Part shown: piece after piece, positions 36,470-47,100 of the stretch
Numbering within the stretch: position 1 is the first letter of the stretch
Layout: the number at the start of each line of letters is the position of its first letter
Origin: Dactylonectria macrodidyma
Taxonomy: Eukaryota > Ascomycota > Sordariomycetes > Hypocreales > Nectriaceae
Assembly (NCBI GenBank): GCA_020744425.1
Contig: JAGMUV010000006.1
Span: 2,480,001 to 2,544,000 of the forward strand
DNA length: 64,000 nt
Direction of reading: 5' to 3'
The notes under the pieces: model-generated
Databases searched by the model: none
Told to the model about the DNA's origin: nothing
What the model saw: the letters and a program-made list of their open reading frames with translations, nothing else
Made by a program: the position numbers and the translations under genes

Positions 36470-37723
36470 CTACTTCTTGAGAGCCAATCCCTTGCCTGCC
36501 TGGCGAGCGTGCTGTGCCATGATGGCATCGGCAATGACCAGAGCGGCCATGCCTTCGACAATGGGAACAGCACGAGGCACGACACAGGGATCGTGTCGAC
36601 CCTTGGCTGTTAGAACACCCTCGCCGGAAGCGTCGTAGAGGGCTGTGGTTTGGTCCTGGCTGATGGTGGCAGGGGGCTTAAAGGCGACCTTGAAGAAGAT
36701 GGGCATACCATTGGAGATACCGCCCTGGATGCCGCCAGAGTGGTTAGTCTTGGTTTGCAAGCGGGAGCGAGGAATGCCCGTCTTCTCGGCGGCGGCATCG
36801 AGGGCCGGGGCTGCGACAAAGGGATCATTGTGGACGCTGCCGAGCATCTCAGCGCCGTGGAAACCGGACCCAATCTCAAAAGCCTTGACAGCGGGGATCG
36901 AGAGCATGGCGTGGGCGAGAAGAGCCTCGAGCTTGTCGAAGCATGGCTCGCCTAGGCCGACGGGAGCGTTGCGGATGATGCAAGTCACAGATCCGCCAGT
37001 GCTGTCGTTCTTGTCACGCAGCTCGGCAATGCGGTCTTCTATGCGGCGGCTGGCGGCGTCGTCGGGGCACCGGACGGGGAGGAACTCGTCAACCTTGGCC
37101 TTGATGATTGTCTTGGCGAGGCTGAGGAAGGCGGGGTCGGAACTCATGCCGTCAGTATCGTCGAAGAGCTTGATGTTGCCGACCGACGTGACAAAGGCGA
37201 CTATGTCGATGTTATAAGCCTCCCTTAGCCACTTCTCAGCGACAGCGCCGGCGGCGACGCGGGCAATGGTCTCGCGAGCACTGCTGCGGCCGCCACCAGA
37301 GCTAGCCTTGACGCCGTACTTTTCGAGGTACGTCCAGTCGGCATGGCTGGGGCGGGGGTAGAGGTCGATGGTCTTGTCGCCGTAGTCCTTGGGACGCTGG
37401 TCCTCGTTGGGGACGGTGAGGAGGATCGGGGTGCCGAGGTGATGCCCTTTTCGGTGCCGGAATGGATGGTGACGCGTTCTTTTTCGTTGCGGGGAGTGGT
37501 GATGCTGGATTGGCCTCGACAGTTGAGCTGGGGCTGGATATCGGCTTCGGTGAGGGCCAGATTAGGCGGACAGTTGTCGATGATGCACGAGACGGACTTG
37601 CCGTGGGACTCGCCCGCGCTGAAGAATCAATGTCAGCTCAGCATCAGCATCGAGTCAGCGAGCCCGCAACGAGGCAATTGGAACATATGTGGTCACGCGA
37701 AAGTAATGCCCAAAGGTAGACAT
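36470..37723 (-). pseudogene. ARO2: Chorismate synthase (ARO2), reading frame disrupted in this sequence
   Basis: Homology is unmistakable. The start MSTFGHYFRVTTY (37723-37685), [37 protein letters not shown] and [17 protein letters not shown] are the chorismate synthase signatures, and the C-terminus is intact to 36470. Yet the frame is broken twice. The only GT donor after VTTY (37684) and the CAG acceptor (37619) do not join in the frame of GESHG. One base is also missing near 37439, between KGIT and LGTPILL. In addition the Arg-rich RRRPGQ segment of the family reads CRGQ here, an in-frame loss of two codons and an Arg-to-Cys change. The enzyme makes chorismate from EPSP for all aromatic amino acids and is normally single-copy and essential in fungi. 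Sequence error is therefore possible, although the neighbouring long ORFs are intact. It could also be a decayed duplicate. Confidence 0.7.
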
Positions 37724-38344
37724 GGCTGTGGCAATGGTGAAGATGACAAGAATATCGGTGTTGAGGCTCAACGAGAAAAAGAGTCAGACCAGCGCAAATC
37801 CGATCTCGGGCGAGTCATCAGCCGTGGAAATAAAAATTTGGCAAGAGCGAGAGCGCGGGGGAGGGGCAGTGATGAGCAGGTGGAGGTTCCGCTTTGGGCT
37901 TCCAAGCTGCAGGTTCCCATTCAGTTGCGGCAGGCACGAAAGGGGGTGCGAAAAGCGGGTTTTGGAGTACGTACCTTCCCCAGAGTGCCGTCTGATGTCG
38001 TCACATGCGAGATGGTGATGGTACTGAGAGGTTTGGATAGAAGACCATGAAATAGATAGATAATTATTTGGATATGTATTACTAAAGAACGAGTTACATG
38101 TCAAATGTCAAATGTCATTCGTTATGGCTGCTGCTTGACCTACCATCTCTCACAAGCCCAGATCTGAGTGTCACATTCAGGGTCTTCGGTCCCAGGCATG
38201 AGCCGAGGTGTTATATGGGGACTAACATCAACACCACAAGCTCCATCTTCAACATCTCTGCTCCTTTATATCTGCCCTACCCTTTCATTCCCCATTGCAT
38301 CGCCCACACCTTGCATTCTCCATCATTCTATTATATCTTTCACA
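37724..38344. other. Divergent promoter region ARO2 / enoyl-CoA hydratase
   Basis: 621 bp between the two divergent start codons. No gene is supported. A Gcn4/Cpc1-like half site near ARO2 is listed separately. Confidence 0.5.
37780..37786 (-). promoter_or_regulatory. Candidate Gcn4/Cpc1 site (TGACTCT)
   Basis: TGACTCT on the ARO2 strand, about 60 bp upstream of the ARO2 ATG. The general amino-acid-control factor binds TGACTCA, and TGACTC core variants are known in aromatic pathway promoters. A 7-mer is weak evidence by itself. Confidence 0.3.
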
Positions 38345-39216
38345 ATGGCACAGCTCTTCTCCCTCAACATCCCCGCGCACGCCGCGTACCCCGGCGGCTC
38401 ACTCACTTGCACGGAGCCTGCGCCGAAGGTCTACCTGCTGACGCTCACGTCACCTCCCGACAACCGGCTGACGACACCGGTTCTGCGCGCTCTCCTCGAG
38501 GCCCTCGACATTATCGAGTTCGGCTACCCTCACGGCGTTGTCGCTACTACGTCGGGCATCCCCAAGTTCTACAGTAACGGCCTTGACCTGGAGCACGCTG
38601 TGGCCACTGATGGATTCTGGGCCTTGCTGTACAGTGTCTGGCGGCGCTTCCTCACGTGCGTCTTATAGTACTCTTAAGTCATCCAGAAATACTCACATTG
38701 TACAGATATCCCATGCCCACTGTTGCCCTCATCAACGGCCACGCCTTTGCCGGCGGCCTCATGCTCGCCATGTCCCAAGACTACCGCCTGGCGCCGTCCC
38801 CACGCGGCTTCGTTTGCGTCAACGAGCTGCTCTTCGGCGCGCCCTTGAAGCCCGCCATGTCCGCCCTCTTCCGCACCAAGGTGCCCGCCACTACATACCG
38901 TCACCTCGTCCTTGAAGCCCGCCGGTTCACGGGCCCAGACGCCGTCGCCACTGGTATCGCCGACGGTCTCTACGAGAAGCCTGAGGACCTGTTGACCTTT
39001 GTCTCCGAGCGAGACCTCGTCTCCAAACCCAAGTCGGGTATCTACGGCGTACTCAAGGCCGAAATGTACCACGACTTGGTCAACTACCTCAAGACACCCG
39101 GCCTAGACGCCCACGAAGCGAGGTTTGACGAGGCCCAGGGGCTCGAAGAAGAGCGAAAAGAGTTTGGAAAGGTGTGGTACGAGCAGTGGCTAAAGGAATC
39201 CAAGCCCAAGCTGTAG
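38345..39216 (+). CDS. Enoyl-CoA hydratase/isomerase family protein, probably peroxisomal
   Basis: Exon 1 (38345-38655) and exon 2 (38706-39216) flank a 50-bp intron (GTGCGT donor, TACAG acceptor) and encode about 273 residues. The crotonase fold is shown by the oxyanion segment around GIPKFYSNGLDLEH and by VALINGHAFAGGLMLAMSQDYRLA. The latter is closest in form to fungal delta3,delta2-enoyl-CoA isomerases. VNELLFGAPLKPAMSAL provides the usual acidic residue. The C-terminus KPKL is a weak PTS1-like tripeptide (PKL), suggesting peroxisomal import. Role: isomerises or hydrates enoyl-CoA during beta-oxidation of unsaturated fatty acids; the precise reaction is not certain. It is divergent from ARO2 and convergent with the TBC gene. 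Confidence 0.85.
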
Positions 39217-39516
39217 AGGTCCTGAATAAGTCCTGAATGAGTCCTGAATGTATAATACCATGTAATCACGCTCTATAATCCCATCTAAGGATCTGCAAGT
39301 GTCTGTCTGACGGGGATATCGCAGTGCTGTCATATGAAACCTTCCGTGCCAAACCCAATCCATGCAAAGCCCTATAAAACATCATTGGTAGTTAAACGCC
39401 GTAATGCTGGCTCCCATAGGCGACTGTTGAGCGTCTCAATGGGGGGGGGGTATCATGGCCTGTGATGCTAACTCCTGCTGTCCAAATGAAAGTGTCCAAC
39501 CATCTTCCGTCACTGT
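39217..39516. other. Convergent intergenic region (3' flanks)
   Basis: 300 bp between two convergent stop codons. It contains a run of nine G residues near 39442, and a short repeat of GTCCTGAAT directly after the hydratase stop (three copies at 39220-39250). No gene. Confidence 0.5.
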
Positions 39517-42500
39517 TTATTCCTCTGTCTGTGCCGCAGCCGTATTCTCGTCCGTTGCTCTCGAGCCGTCTCGAGCCGCCACCATGTCTTTTTCAGCTTG
39601 AATCGCCTTTTCCCGCAGTTGCTCTACATCCTCCCGGCGAACCACCCGTCGCAGTCCCTCACTGGCTTGCATCAAGCCGTCGATGCTAATGGCGTGCTCC
39701 GTCATCTGGTGGCTGATGTATGTGTAGACTCCCGCTGGCGTGTTGCACTGCAGCAGGTTCCCCTCGTTGAGCTTCAGCAGAGCTAGGGCAACCTGAAAGA
39801 GGAACGTGCTGCCGTCGTTGGTGCTGAGAACCACATCCCACACGCGGAATAGAGCTTCGGCGCTTAGACAATCGGTGAAGACGGACAGGAACCACTGGAA
39901 CGTCAGCGCCTCTAGCTCAATCGACAGCGAGTCCAGGTGCGCCGACAGCTTCGGCAGAACAGACGTCACGTATTGTCGAAGCACCTGTTGGTCGGCACGC
40001 GAGGCGAGCAGCGAGTGATCATAGTAGCCGTGTGGCAGGATATTCTCGATAATGGACGTCAAGATCCAAAAGGCATCCTCGGCCGACGGCATGATGAGCA
40101 GCAGGTTGGCTGTAATCAGGTTCATGCCCTGGCAGTAGCCAACATCCTTATTGCGCCGCGAGTAGGCCAGCAGCACCTCGTTGAGCTTCTGCACGCCAGG
40201 ACCGCGACGGAAAAAGATGTTGTCCGTCAGCGTTCGATGTATGTCCATCTGGATCTGGCTCACGACAATAGGGTCATCGTCCTTGCCGTTCTGGGCGACG
40301 AGGTCGTCGTAGTATCCCGGGATACGCATGGCTGCGGCACCGGAGCACTCGGACCAGACCTTGGCGCGGTAGGCAACAGGAATACCGCCTAGCACCAGAT
40401 TCTTGAATTCATTCCACTTGGCCCGTCCAACCTTGCCCTTGTTGCCGAGTCCAGAGACACCAATCATCTCGCCATCCGCAACGCGCGTCTCCGGGAGTAT
40501 CATGGCCGGACGCTCGTACCGGGCCTCAGCGACGGCGGCGGCGGCAGCAACGGCGGCCTCGCCCTCTCGTCGACGCTCGGCTCGAACCTTGCGGAGGAAA
40601 TCGTTCCATCGAACCGTCTTTTCGCGCTGGAGCGCATCGTGCACCTCGCTCAGCTGCTGGAGCAGAAGCTTGACCGGCTCAGCATCTTCCTTGGCTAGGA
40701 CAGAGGGCGACTCCTGCGACGGGAGCGTGGTTTCGCTGTCGACTGCCGTCGTTGTGCTTGCGGATGGGATCAAGCCTGAGTTTGTCGACACAATGGCGGG
40801 CTTGGGCGACTCAGCAGGTTCCGCTGGCTCGACGCCTTCCATCACCTCTAGTGACGGGGCGGCGATGCTGGGAGTGTGGCTCAAGAGTTCCGTGGGGAAC
40901 GTCGCAATCTTGAGGTAATCCTGCCACCTCTTGGTCTTGCCCTCTTCTGTCCCCCGTTCCTCGAGACTACTCGGGCTCTCTGGGCGTCCGTCGCTCGACA
41001 CGCTCGCCTTGGAGCTGGGAGAGTCCTCGATCGAGTTGGGCGAGATGCCGGAGCGCCCGTTGAGGAGCATCTCGGTGCGGCTTCCCTTGCGAATGTGCCG
41101 AGCCATCTGCGCCGCCTCTCGCTGCCGCCTCTTACGCCGCTGGTCGTAGATGAATCCGAATCGATCCGTCAGATACTCGCTGTTGGGAAAGTTGTTGTAA
41201 ATGTGTGTCAGGGTAGGCGGCTGGGTCTCTGGTGGCATGATGGCGTCCATCTCGACGGGACCATAGCTCTCGTGACGCGATCCGCCGTTTGGAGGGCTTC
41301 CTCTCATCGTGTCCCAGGCCTCTTGCGCTTGCGCTCTTGCGGCGACACGATCGGGGGGTGCTGGAGTCGATCGCCTCATGGCCATCAACGCCTTGGGCCC
41401 TCCAGTGACGGAAACCGCTCGGGGTTGTGACCTGCGGCCTGTTGTCGATGAGGCTCTCAGCGCTTCAGCGCGGGTGGAAGTGCTCACGGCCCGTCCCCTA
41501 GACTCGGCCTCGCGGGTCGTCATGGCTCCTCCCGCCACCAACCTCAGGGCCATGTGGGCGAGCGACGTCTTGCGCTCTCCGACGGGCACGGACTGGATGC
41601 TAGAAGCCCGGCTGGAGCTCTTTGCTGGAGTCGCCTCGGGTGGTTTGAAGAGATCATCTTGCAGGGTTGGCCTTCGGTCCATGCTAGAGTGCGATCGAAT
41701 GACGGTCGCCGGATTGATGCCCTCGCTGTTGATGCTGTCGGCCCTGCTCCCCCGCTTGGCTGTCCCTGTGCCCCAGAAATAATCCTTCCATCCTTTCAAA
41801 GTGCCCTTGCCAGAGTCTGTGTTGGTCGAGGCTTCGGTCTTGATGGATTGGCTGCTAGCCCGAATGGTGCACGGGTTTGTCTCGCCAATGGCATTGGCAA
41901 CAACGGTGTCCTGCATCGCATCGCTCATGAGGTCGCTGAGGTCGCTGAGGCCGCTGAGGCCGGACTCGTCTGTCGGTGTCTTTCCGTTGGTGCGCAGCTC
42001 AGCCTCTACGGTGCGCAATCTCGTCTCGAGGTCGAGATTGGACAGACCGCATTCTCGTATTATCTTCCGCAGCGCCCTTTCGCGTTCGTCGGCACGCCGT
42101 CGCAGGGTCGAAATCTGGGCATCGCGTTGGGCCAGGTCTTCGGAGATTTGTCTAACGAGCCCAATCGCGCCATGCCTTGCGATTAAGCGCTGGATATGTT
42201 CGTCATCGGCCTGGTGGAGCGCACCTGGAACCTGTTGCATCAAAGGGGCATCCTCGAATAGGGCACTGCGTGCGTTGGACTGGCCAGTCAGGCTGTCGAC
42301 AATAGAACCACGGCCGACACCGGAACCAGAGCGATCAGCTTTATCCGAAGGTAGTCGCGTTCTCGGCTTCGACCAGTTGGGATCCTCGAAGCGATCGCCG
42401 CCTGCGCTCTCGGGGGAGAAGCTAGGGAAGCTGGTTAGGGACTTGTCGCTAGCGGCAACGCTGCTAGAAGAGCTGCTAGGTTGACTGAGACGCTTGCGGC

Positions 42501-42639
42501 CACGAGGGCCTCGTTGGTTGGCGCTTCTTGCACTGTGAGTGCTTCGATGTGAGCGGAGAGAAGTAGAACTGTGCTGGGAGACGGAGCGCTGGAGGGGCAA
42601 GGATGGGTCGGCCTCGTCCAGGGCCGTCACCGTCGCCAT
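39517..42639 (-). CDS. TBC-domain Rab GTPase-activating protein
   Basis: A single 1040-codon exon with ATG in a good context (GCCATGG, 42639). Residues 1-700 are mostly disordered, Ser-rich and basic, with a coiled-coil-like stretch near 150-210 (ISEDLAQRDAQISTLRRRADERERALRKII). A short conserved segment around YNNFPNSEYLTDRFGFIYDQRR (about 475) precedes another disordered linker. The TBC domain occupies about 735-980. GGIPVAYRAKVW opens it, the catalytic arginine motif is IQMDIHR (IxxDxxR) near 800, and the glutamine finger is YCQG near 834. Both catalytic residues are present, so it should be an active GAP. The Rab substrate is unknown. The C-terminus is charged (coiled-coil-like EDVEQLREKAIQAEK). 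Role: switches off a Rab GTPase in membrane traffic. Confidence 0.93.
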   Translation of the reverse strand: MATVTALDEADPSLPLQRSVSQHSSTSLRSHRSTHSARSANQRGPRGRKRLSQPSSSSSSVAASDKSLTSFPSFSPESAGGDRFEDPNWSKPRTRLPSDKADRSGSGVGRGSIVDSLTGQSNARSALFEDAPLMQQVPGALHQADDEHIQRLIARHGAIGLVRQISEDLAQRDAQISTLRRRADERERALRKIIRECGLSNLDLETRLRTVEAELRTNGKTPTDESGLSGLSDLSDLMSDAMQDTVVANAIGETNPCTIRASSQSIKTEASTNTDSGKGTLKGWKDYFWGTGTAKRGSRADSINSEGINPATVIRSHSSMDRRPTLQDDLFKPPEATPAKSSSRASSIQSVPVGERKTSLAHMALRLVAGGAMTTREAESRGRAVSTSTRAEALRASSTTGRRSQPRAVSVTGGPKALMAMRRSTPAPPDRVAARAQAQEAWDTMRGSPPNGGSRHESYGPVEMDAIMPPETQPPTLTHIYNNFPNSEYLTDRFGFIYDQRRKRRQREAAQMARHIRKGSRTEMLLNGRSGISPNSIEDSPSSKASVSSDGRPESPSSLEERGTEEGKTKRWQDYLKIATFPTELLSHTPSIAAPSLEVMEGVEPAEPAESPKPAIVSTNSGLIPSASTTTAVDSETTLPSQESPSVLAKEDAEPVKLLLQQLSEVHDALQREKTVRWNDFLRKVRAERRREGEAAVAAAAAVAEARYERPAMILPETRVADGEMIGVSGLGNKGKVGRAKWNEFKNLVLGGIPVAYRAKVWSECSGAAAMRIPGYYDDLVAQNGKDDDPIVVSQIQMDIHRTLTDNIFFRRGPGVQKLNEVLLAYSRRNKDVGYCQGMNLITANLLLIMPSAEDAFWILTSIIENILPHGYYDHSLLASRADQQVLRQYVTSVLPKLSAHLDSLSIELEALTFQWFLSVFTDCLSAEALFRVWDVVLSTNDGSTFLFQVALALLKLNEGNLLQCNTPAGVYTYISHQMTEHAISIDGLMQASEGLRRVVRREDVEQLREKAIQAEKDMVAARDGSRATDENTAAAQTEE

Positions 42640-42809
42640 GGCCCGAGGTAGAATTCGAGGCCGTGATGGGTAGACGAACGGATCGGATACACGATGACGA
42701 TAGTGTTGCGATGGTCGACGAGGTCTTCGCGAGAGGATAAAGTCGAGGCAGGTCGCGGCGAAGGGAGAGGAATCCAGGCAATGAGCTTCAGCCGAGGGGC
42801 ATAGCGCAT
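42627..42809 (-). other. Overlapping upstream ORF before the TBC gene
   Basis: An ATG at 42809 opens a 60-codon frame that ends in TGA at 42627, past the TBC start at 42639 in another frame. If the transcript begins upstream of 42809, this uORF would overlap and could lower translation of the main frame. It shows no protein motif. Confidence 0.35.
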
Positions 42810-44108
42810 GGATCGGGATTCGGCGGTTGACGGAGAGGTCGTTGACACTAATGACGACGATTACAGTAAGAAGAAGCAGGTTAGAAATGTATAGCTTCTC
42901 TCAAGCGTCTGTGGTTGTTTGTTATTCTTTGTTGTCGTCGTGTGCGGGCGTGAAATTGGTTTCAAGAGTCGAGAGAGTCATAGGCCTTTGTGCCTTCCTT
43001 TGGTATGCGTTGCCGTGCCCTGCTGCTGCTGCCCTGGGGCTAGTTGCCTCAATAGTCCAAGTCCACCTAACGTAATGCTTCGTATGCTTGCTCGCTGTTG
43101 TTGGCCCTTGACCTCCCTGACCGGCACCCGATTAGCGCATCCAATCCGCTTGCACGGCGCTGTAGCGTCCCCGGTTTGGAAGCAGCAAATTGCCAAATTG
43201 CCCCAGTAATTAGGTGCCCAGCCCGGTGCTCTAGAAGGGTGCCCAACGGTGGGCAGGCCCTGTGACCCTTGCAATCGCAGAGCAGTCTCCACTGATACAC
43301 AGTCCTTGACGCTAGAAGCACCTGTAATGACTGTAAATGCACGCAGTATCCCCTGTCACTCTCTACAAGCGTGTCCCTTACAATGCCGACCGCCACCTCC
43401 GCGTCATGCCCCTTCAGGGCCATTCAGTGGTCGCTCGCATCCCCAGTTCACCGGTTCAGCGGCTTGCCACCCATGCGCGGCACACGAATTCCAGCACGCC
43501 GGAGCCACGGAAGGTGTCATAGGTGTCATAGATTTCAACAAGGATTACATTGCTTTCTTTTTCTTCTCTTTGTTTCGCCTGGAACCGGCCGGAGGTGCAA
43601 ATTTCTCATTCGCCGGATGCATCGTCAGGAAAGCAAACATGCTAGAATCTTCGTCAGGTTATGCGCTGTTTTGGTCTGGGCTTTCAACCGAGATTGTGAT
43701 CTATCTGATGTAGATTCGAGACACGAGCGGGGGCTTGCATTGATTGCGCTCAGAGTGACTTCACTCTGCAGCCAAAGTCGACTTTTGTGCTGGGTACCCT
43801 TGAACTAGCGCTCATCTCCTCTACCGTCGTCCACCGTCATCCAGCATCATCAGTGTCATCAAGCACTAGACTAACTTTAGATTCATCTTAAATCATTAAT
43901 CCAATTGAATGATGTTGTTTGAATTCTCATATCCTGTACTTATACACCTCAGGCATGCATAATTAAAATCCCAAACACCGTTCCTACGCCATCGTAGCCC
44001 CGTCGGCTTATCAACGCATCAACATTCCAAAACGCCAAATCATGCATACTCAAGACAAGTCATTATTACCCCATCGTCATTTTTGCATCGTACACGACTA
44101 GCTGTGCA
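42640..44108. other. Intergenic region between TBC gene and Cdc11-type gene
   Basis: About 1.5 kb with no supported gene apart from the overlapping uORF near 42.8 kb. A plus-strand ORF at 43249-43713 has no motif and mixed composition. Contains the TBC promoter and the 3' flank of the scaffold gene. Confidence 0.5.
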
Positions 44109-47100
44109 TCAAGCAAAGCTGTCCTCGGCGTTCCACCGGCTACTCCTTACAGAGTCCATTGGATACGCGACACCCACCTCCTTAGGTGGCGGCGAACCTT
44201 CGCCCACCAAGGTATCGTCTGGTAACAATCCTTCCGCCACAAGCGTCTGGTAAAGAGCATCTTTGAATAAAACCACCTGCCGCTGAATAGGCAGTCCGTC
44301 CAGCTTCCGTAGACGCTTGCAGCTTGCGGCAAACACAATCTGGTGCAGTCGTCGTCGCAGACGCGTCGTCTCGTCTAGGCGGCTCGCGTACAGTTCGTCA
44401 CGGTCCACATCCCCATCGGGAAGCATAAATGGGTCAACAAAGCCCGTGCGGTCCATAGAAACGAGGACCTGCACGGGTTGGTAGAAACCAATCGTTACCG
44501 GGTTGTCTCTCAGGTCCAGCTGAGTCAAGTGAGGAAACTCAATCAGCAGCTCCGTTACCGCTGTGGAATCTGCCAGCCGGTTGCCTGCGACGAGCAGCTT
44601 TTTCATCCGGGGAATGAATCGGAGCGGTGCCAGGTCTGATACGGCGTTGAAATTGAGATTCAATGTCCGGAGATTGGGCATGAGCTGACCCAAGTTGTCC
44701 GGCAATGACTGAATGCCACAGTTTGCCAGCTCCAGAAACTGCAAGTTGAGGAAATCCACCGTAGGCTCGAATGCGCCCAGGTAGTTGCCGGAGAGGAACA
44801 GCTTTCGAATCTCGTAAGCCGTTGAGAGAAACGAAAGGTCAAGCGCCTGCTTGCCACGCTGTTCCCGGAGCGACAAACTGTCGAGCCGGCGAGTATGAGT
44901 GAAGCCGATCAGCTCAACGATGCGGTTGCGATCGGCGTGCAGTATATGAAGGTTGGGCAGATCGCTGACGTCCAGATAAGTGAGATTATTGTCGCCAAGA
45001 TCCAACTCCCGTAGGCCCTTGATGCTCGACTCGACTGTAAAAGTCTCGAGACGGTTCTTGCCAAGCTTCAGCCGCGCCAGCGCTGGTACTAACTCCAGGT
45101 TGCGAACCGACATGATTTGGTTGCCGGCCACGTCCAGTTCTGTCAGGCGCTCCATCTTAATGCGGGCAAAGTCAACATCTTCAATCAGGTTGTTCCGAGC
45201 ACGCAGGGTCAAAAGTCCATCGTGCGCATCCAACCCGTCCAGACTCGTCAGCTGGTTGTTGTCCGCCTTGACACTTCGCAGGTGTACTAGACCCTTCAAT
45301 GCCGACAGGCTCTTGACCTCGTTGCCAGATATATCCACATACTGTAGGTTCATCAAGTGGTCCCACGAAGTCAACTCTGTCAGCATGTTGCACGACACCT
45401 TGAGTTGGCGCACGCTATTTGGCACGCCATCGAGATGGCCCAAGGCGTTCTTGGAAACATCCAAGGTGACTAGCTTGCCGCAAAACTCCTCAAGCATATG
45501 CAGGCTGCTCAGTCGTTTCTCGTGCAGATCCAACTCTGCAATATCCTCCCAGTAAGGCTCATGTGGTTCAACCTCGCTAAGCTTGTCCACGAGGTCTCGT
45601 ATCGTCATGGACATGACCTTCTTAGGAACGTCGCCGCCCGTTGCCATGTGGCGCCGCCCCATGACGTAGCTGACCTCGAATCCAAACGACTGATCAGAAT
45701 TGTTGAGTGTAAACTCTGACAATGGGCTCAGCGAGAGCTTTCCAACATTCTGGCCAATCATGGCACTGTCATCTGCGGGAGCCGACAGCAAGTTGCTGCA
45801 AGGGGTATGCCCAACGATGAAGCTGAGACTGGCGCGACGGCCATCAGGTGTCTTGTGGCTGACAACACTCGTGTCACCAATGATGCTGACCTGGCGCTGG
45901 TCCTCGGCTGGAATCTCGATGGTACTCTCTTCATCTTGCTCATCGATTCGTGACACCGGTCTGGGGATGAATGCCGGTCCACTGTGAGGAATGTGTCGCG
46001 AGGCAACTCGTGTGCCGCGGATTGATCCCTGGCCAGCGTGTTTCAAAGCAGATTTGCCCACGGACGCAGTCTTCTTAGGCGATGGGCTGACTCGATCCTC
46101 TGGAAGTGCTGGGTCGTCCTCGAGACTATCCAAATCCTCAGCAAGGACATCCTGGATGATTGATGCCACTGGTGACGAAAACGAAATTGTAAGGTTCCGC
46201 CTCTTGACCATCGACGGGGGGCTGCTGTCCATGCCCTCCTGGAAGCTATCCTCTCGTTGCGCCGACTCATCCGCATCCACGTCTGAACCTTCCAGAGCCC
46301 GAGCGTCAAGCTTCTCAAACTCTTCTCGGGCCAAAGACGCCACATCGGGGCTCAGTTGCGCATTGGGTGACAGTGTGACGAATCCGCGATACTGAGGTGT
46401 CGGGGAAGGACTAGCAAGCATGCGCAAGTTAGCATCCGAGGCTGGCTTCTTGCCCGTCAGTAAAAGGTTCTGCATCTCCCTGGTCATATCAACTGAGAGG
46501 TCAGGGATGCTGGCAAACGGATCATCTTCGCTGTCCTCCGAGGGGAGGATGTTGGCCGTCTGACGAGGAGGCGTCTCTTTCTTCTTGATCCAAATGTTGT
46601 TTTGCTTGTCGAGATACATGCCACCAACACGATCCGGGATGAGATGTGACACGCTTTCTGGCATGATAATCTTCCTGGAGTCGGAACCTCGAGAGGACCC
46701 GGTAGGATACGAGCCTGCCGATGAGTGAGAATGAAAGTCGCGGGTAGGGCTGCCAGGGAGGCCATTTGCCGGGTTTGTTGACAAGCGAATGTTGGGCGGG
46801 TCACTGATGACCTCGTCGTCTGTCGTATAAGGAAGATCTAGTCGGCTGCGAGAGGTCTCTTCAATCTGTCGCTCAACCTCTTGGGCTACGCGAATCGCAT
46901 CCTTTGCGAGGCCCATGGACCGCATGGATGAGGAGATGATGTCGCCCATATCGCTCAGCTCTTGGTACTTTTTCAACCTGTCGAGGAGCTCAGGGTCTTC
47001 TTGGCGAACCGGGACCCTTGGCATAGGTCGGCCTTCGCGGCTGGGCGGTCGTGAGAGTCGTTCTTTGGTAGATTCTTGATATGAGTCGTCATCGTAATCG

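Noticed and set aside
43249..43713. Plus-strand ORF of 154 codons
   Set aside because: No motif and mixed hydrophobic/basic composition; overlaps other equally long random ORFs in the same intergenic region.
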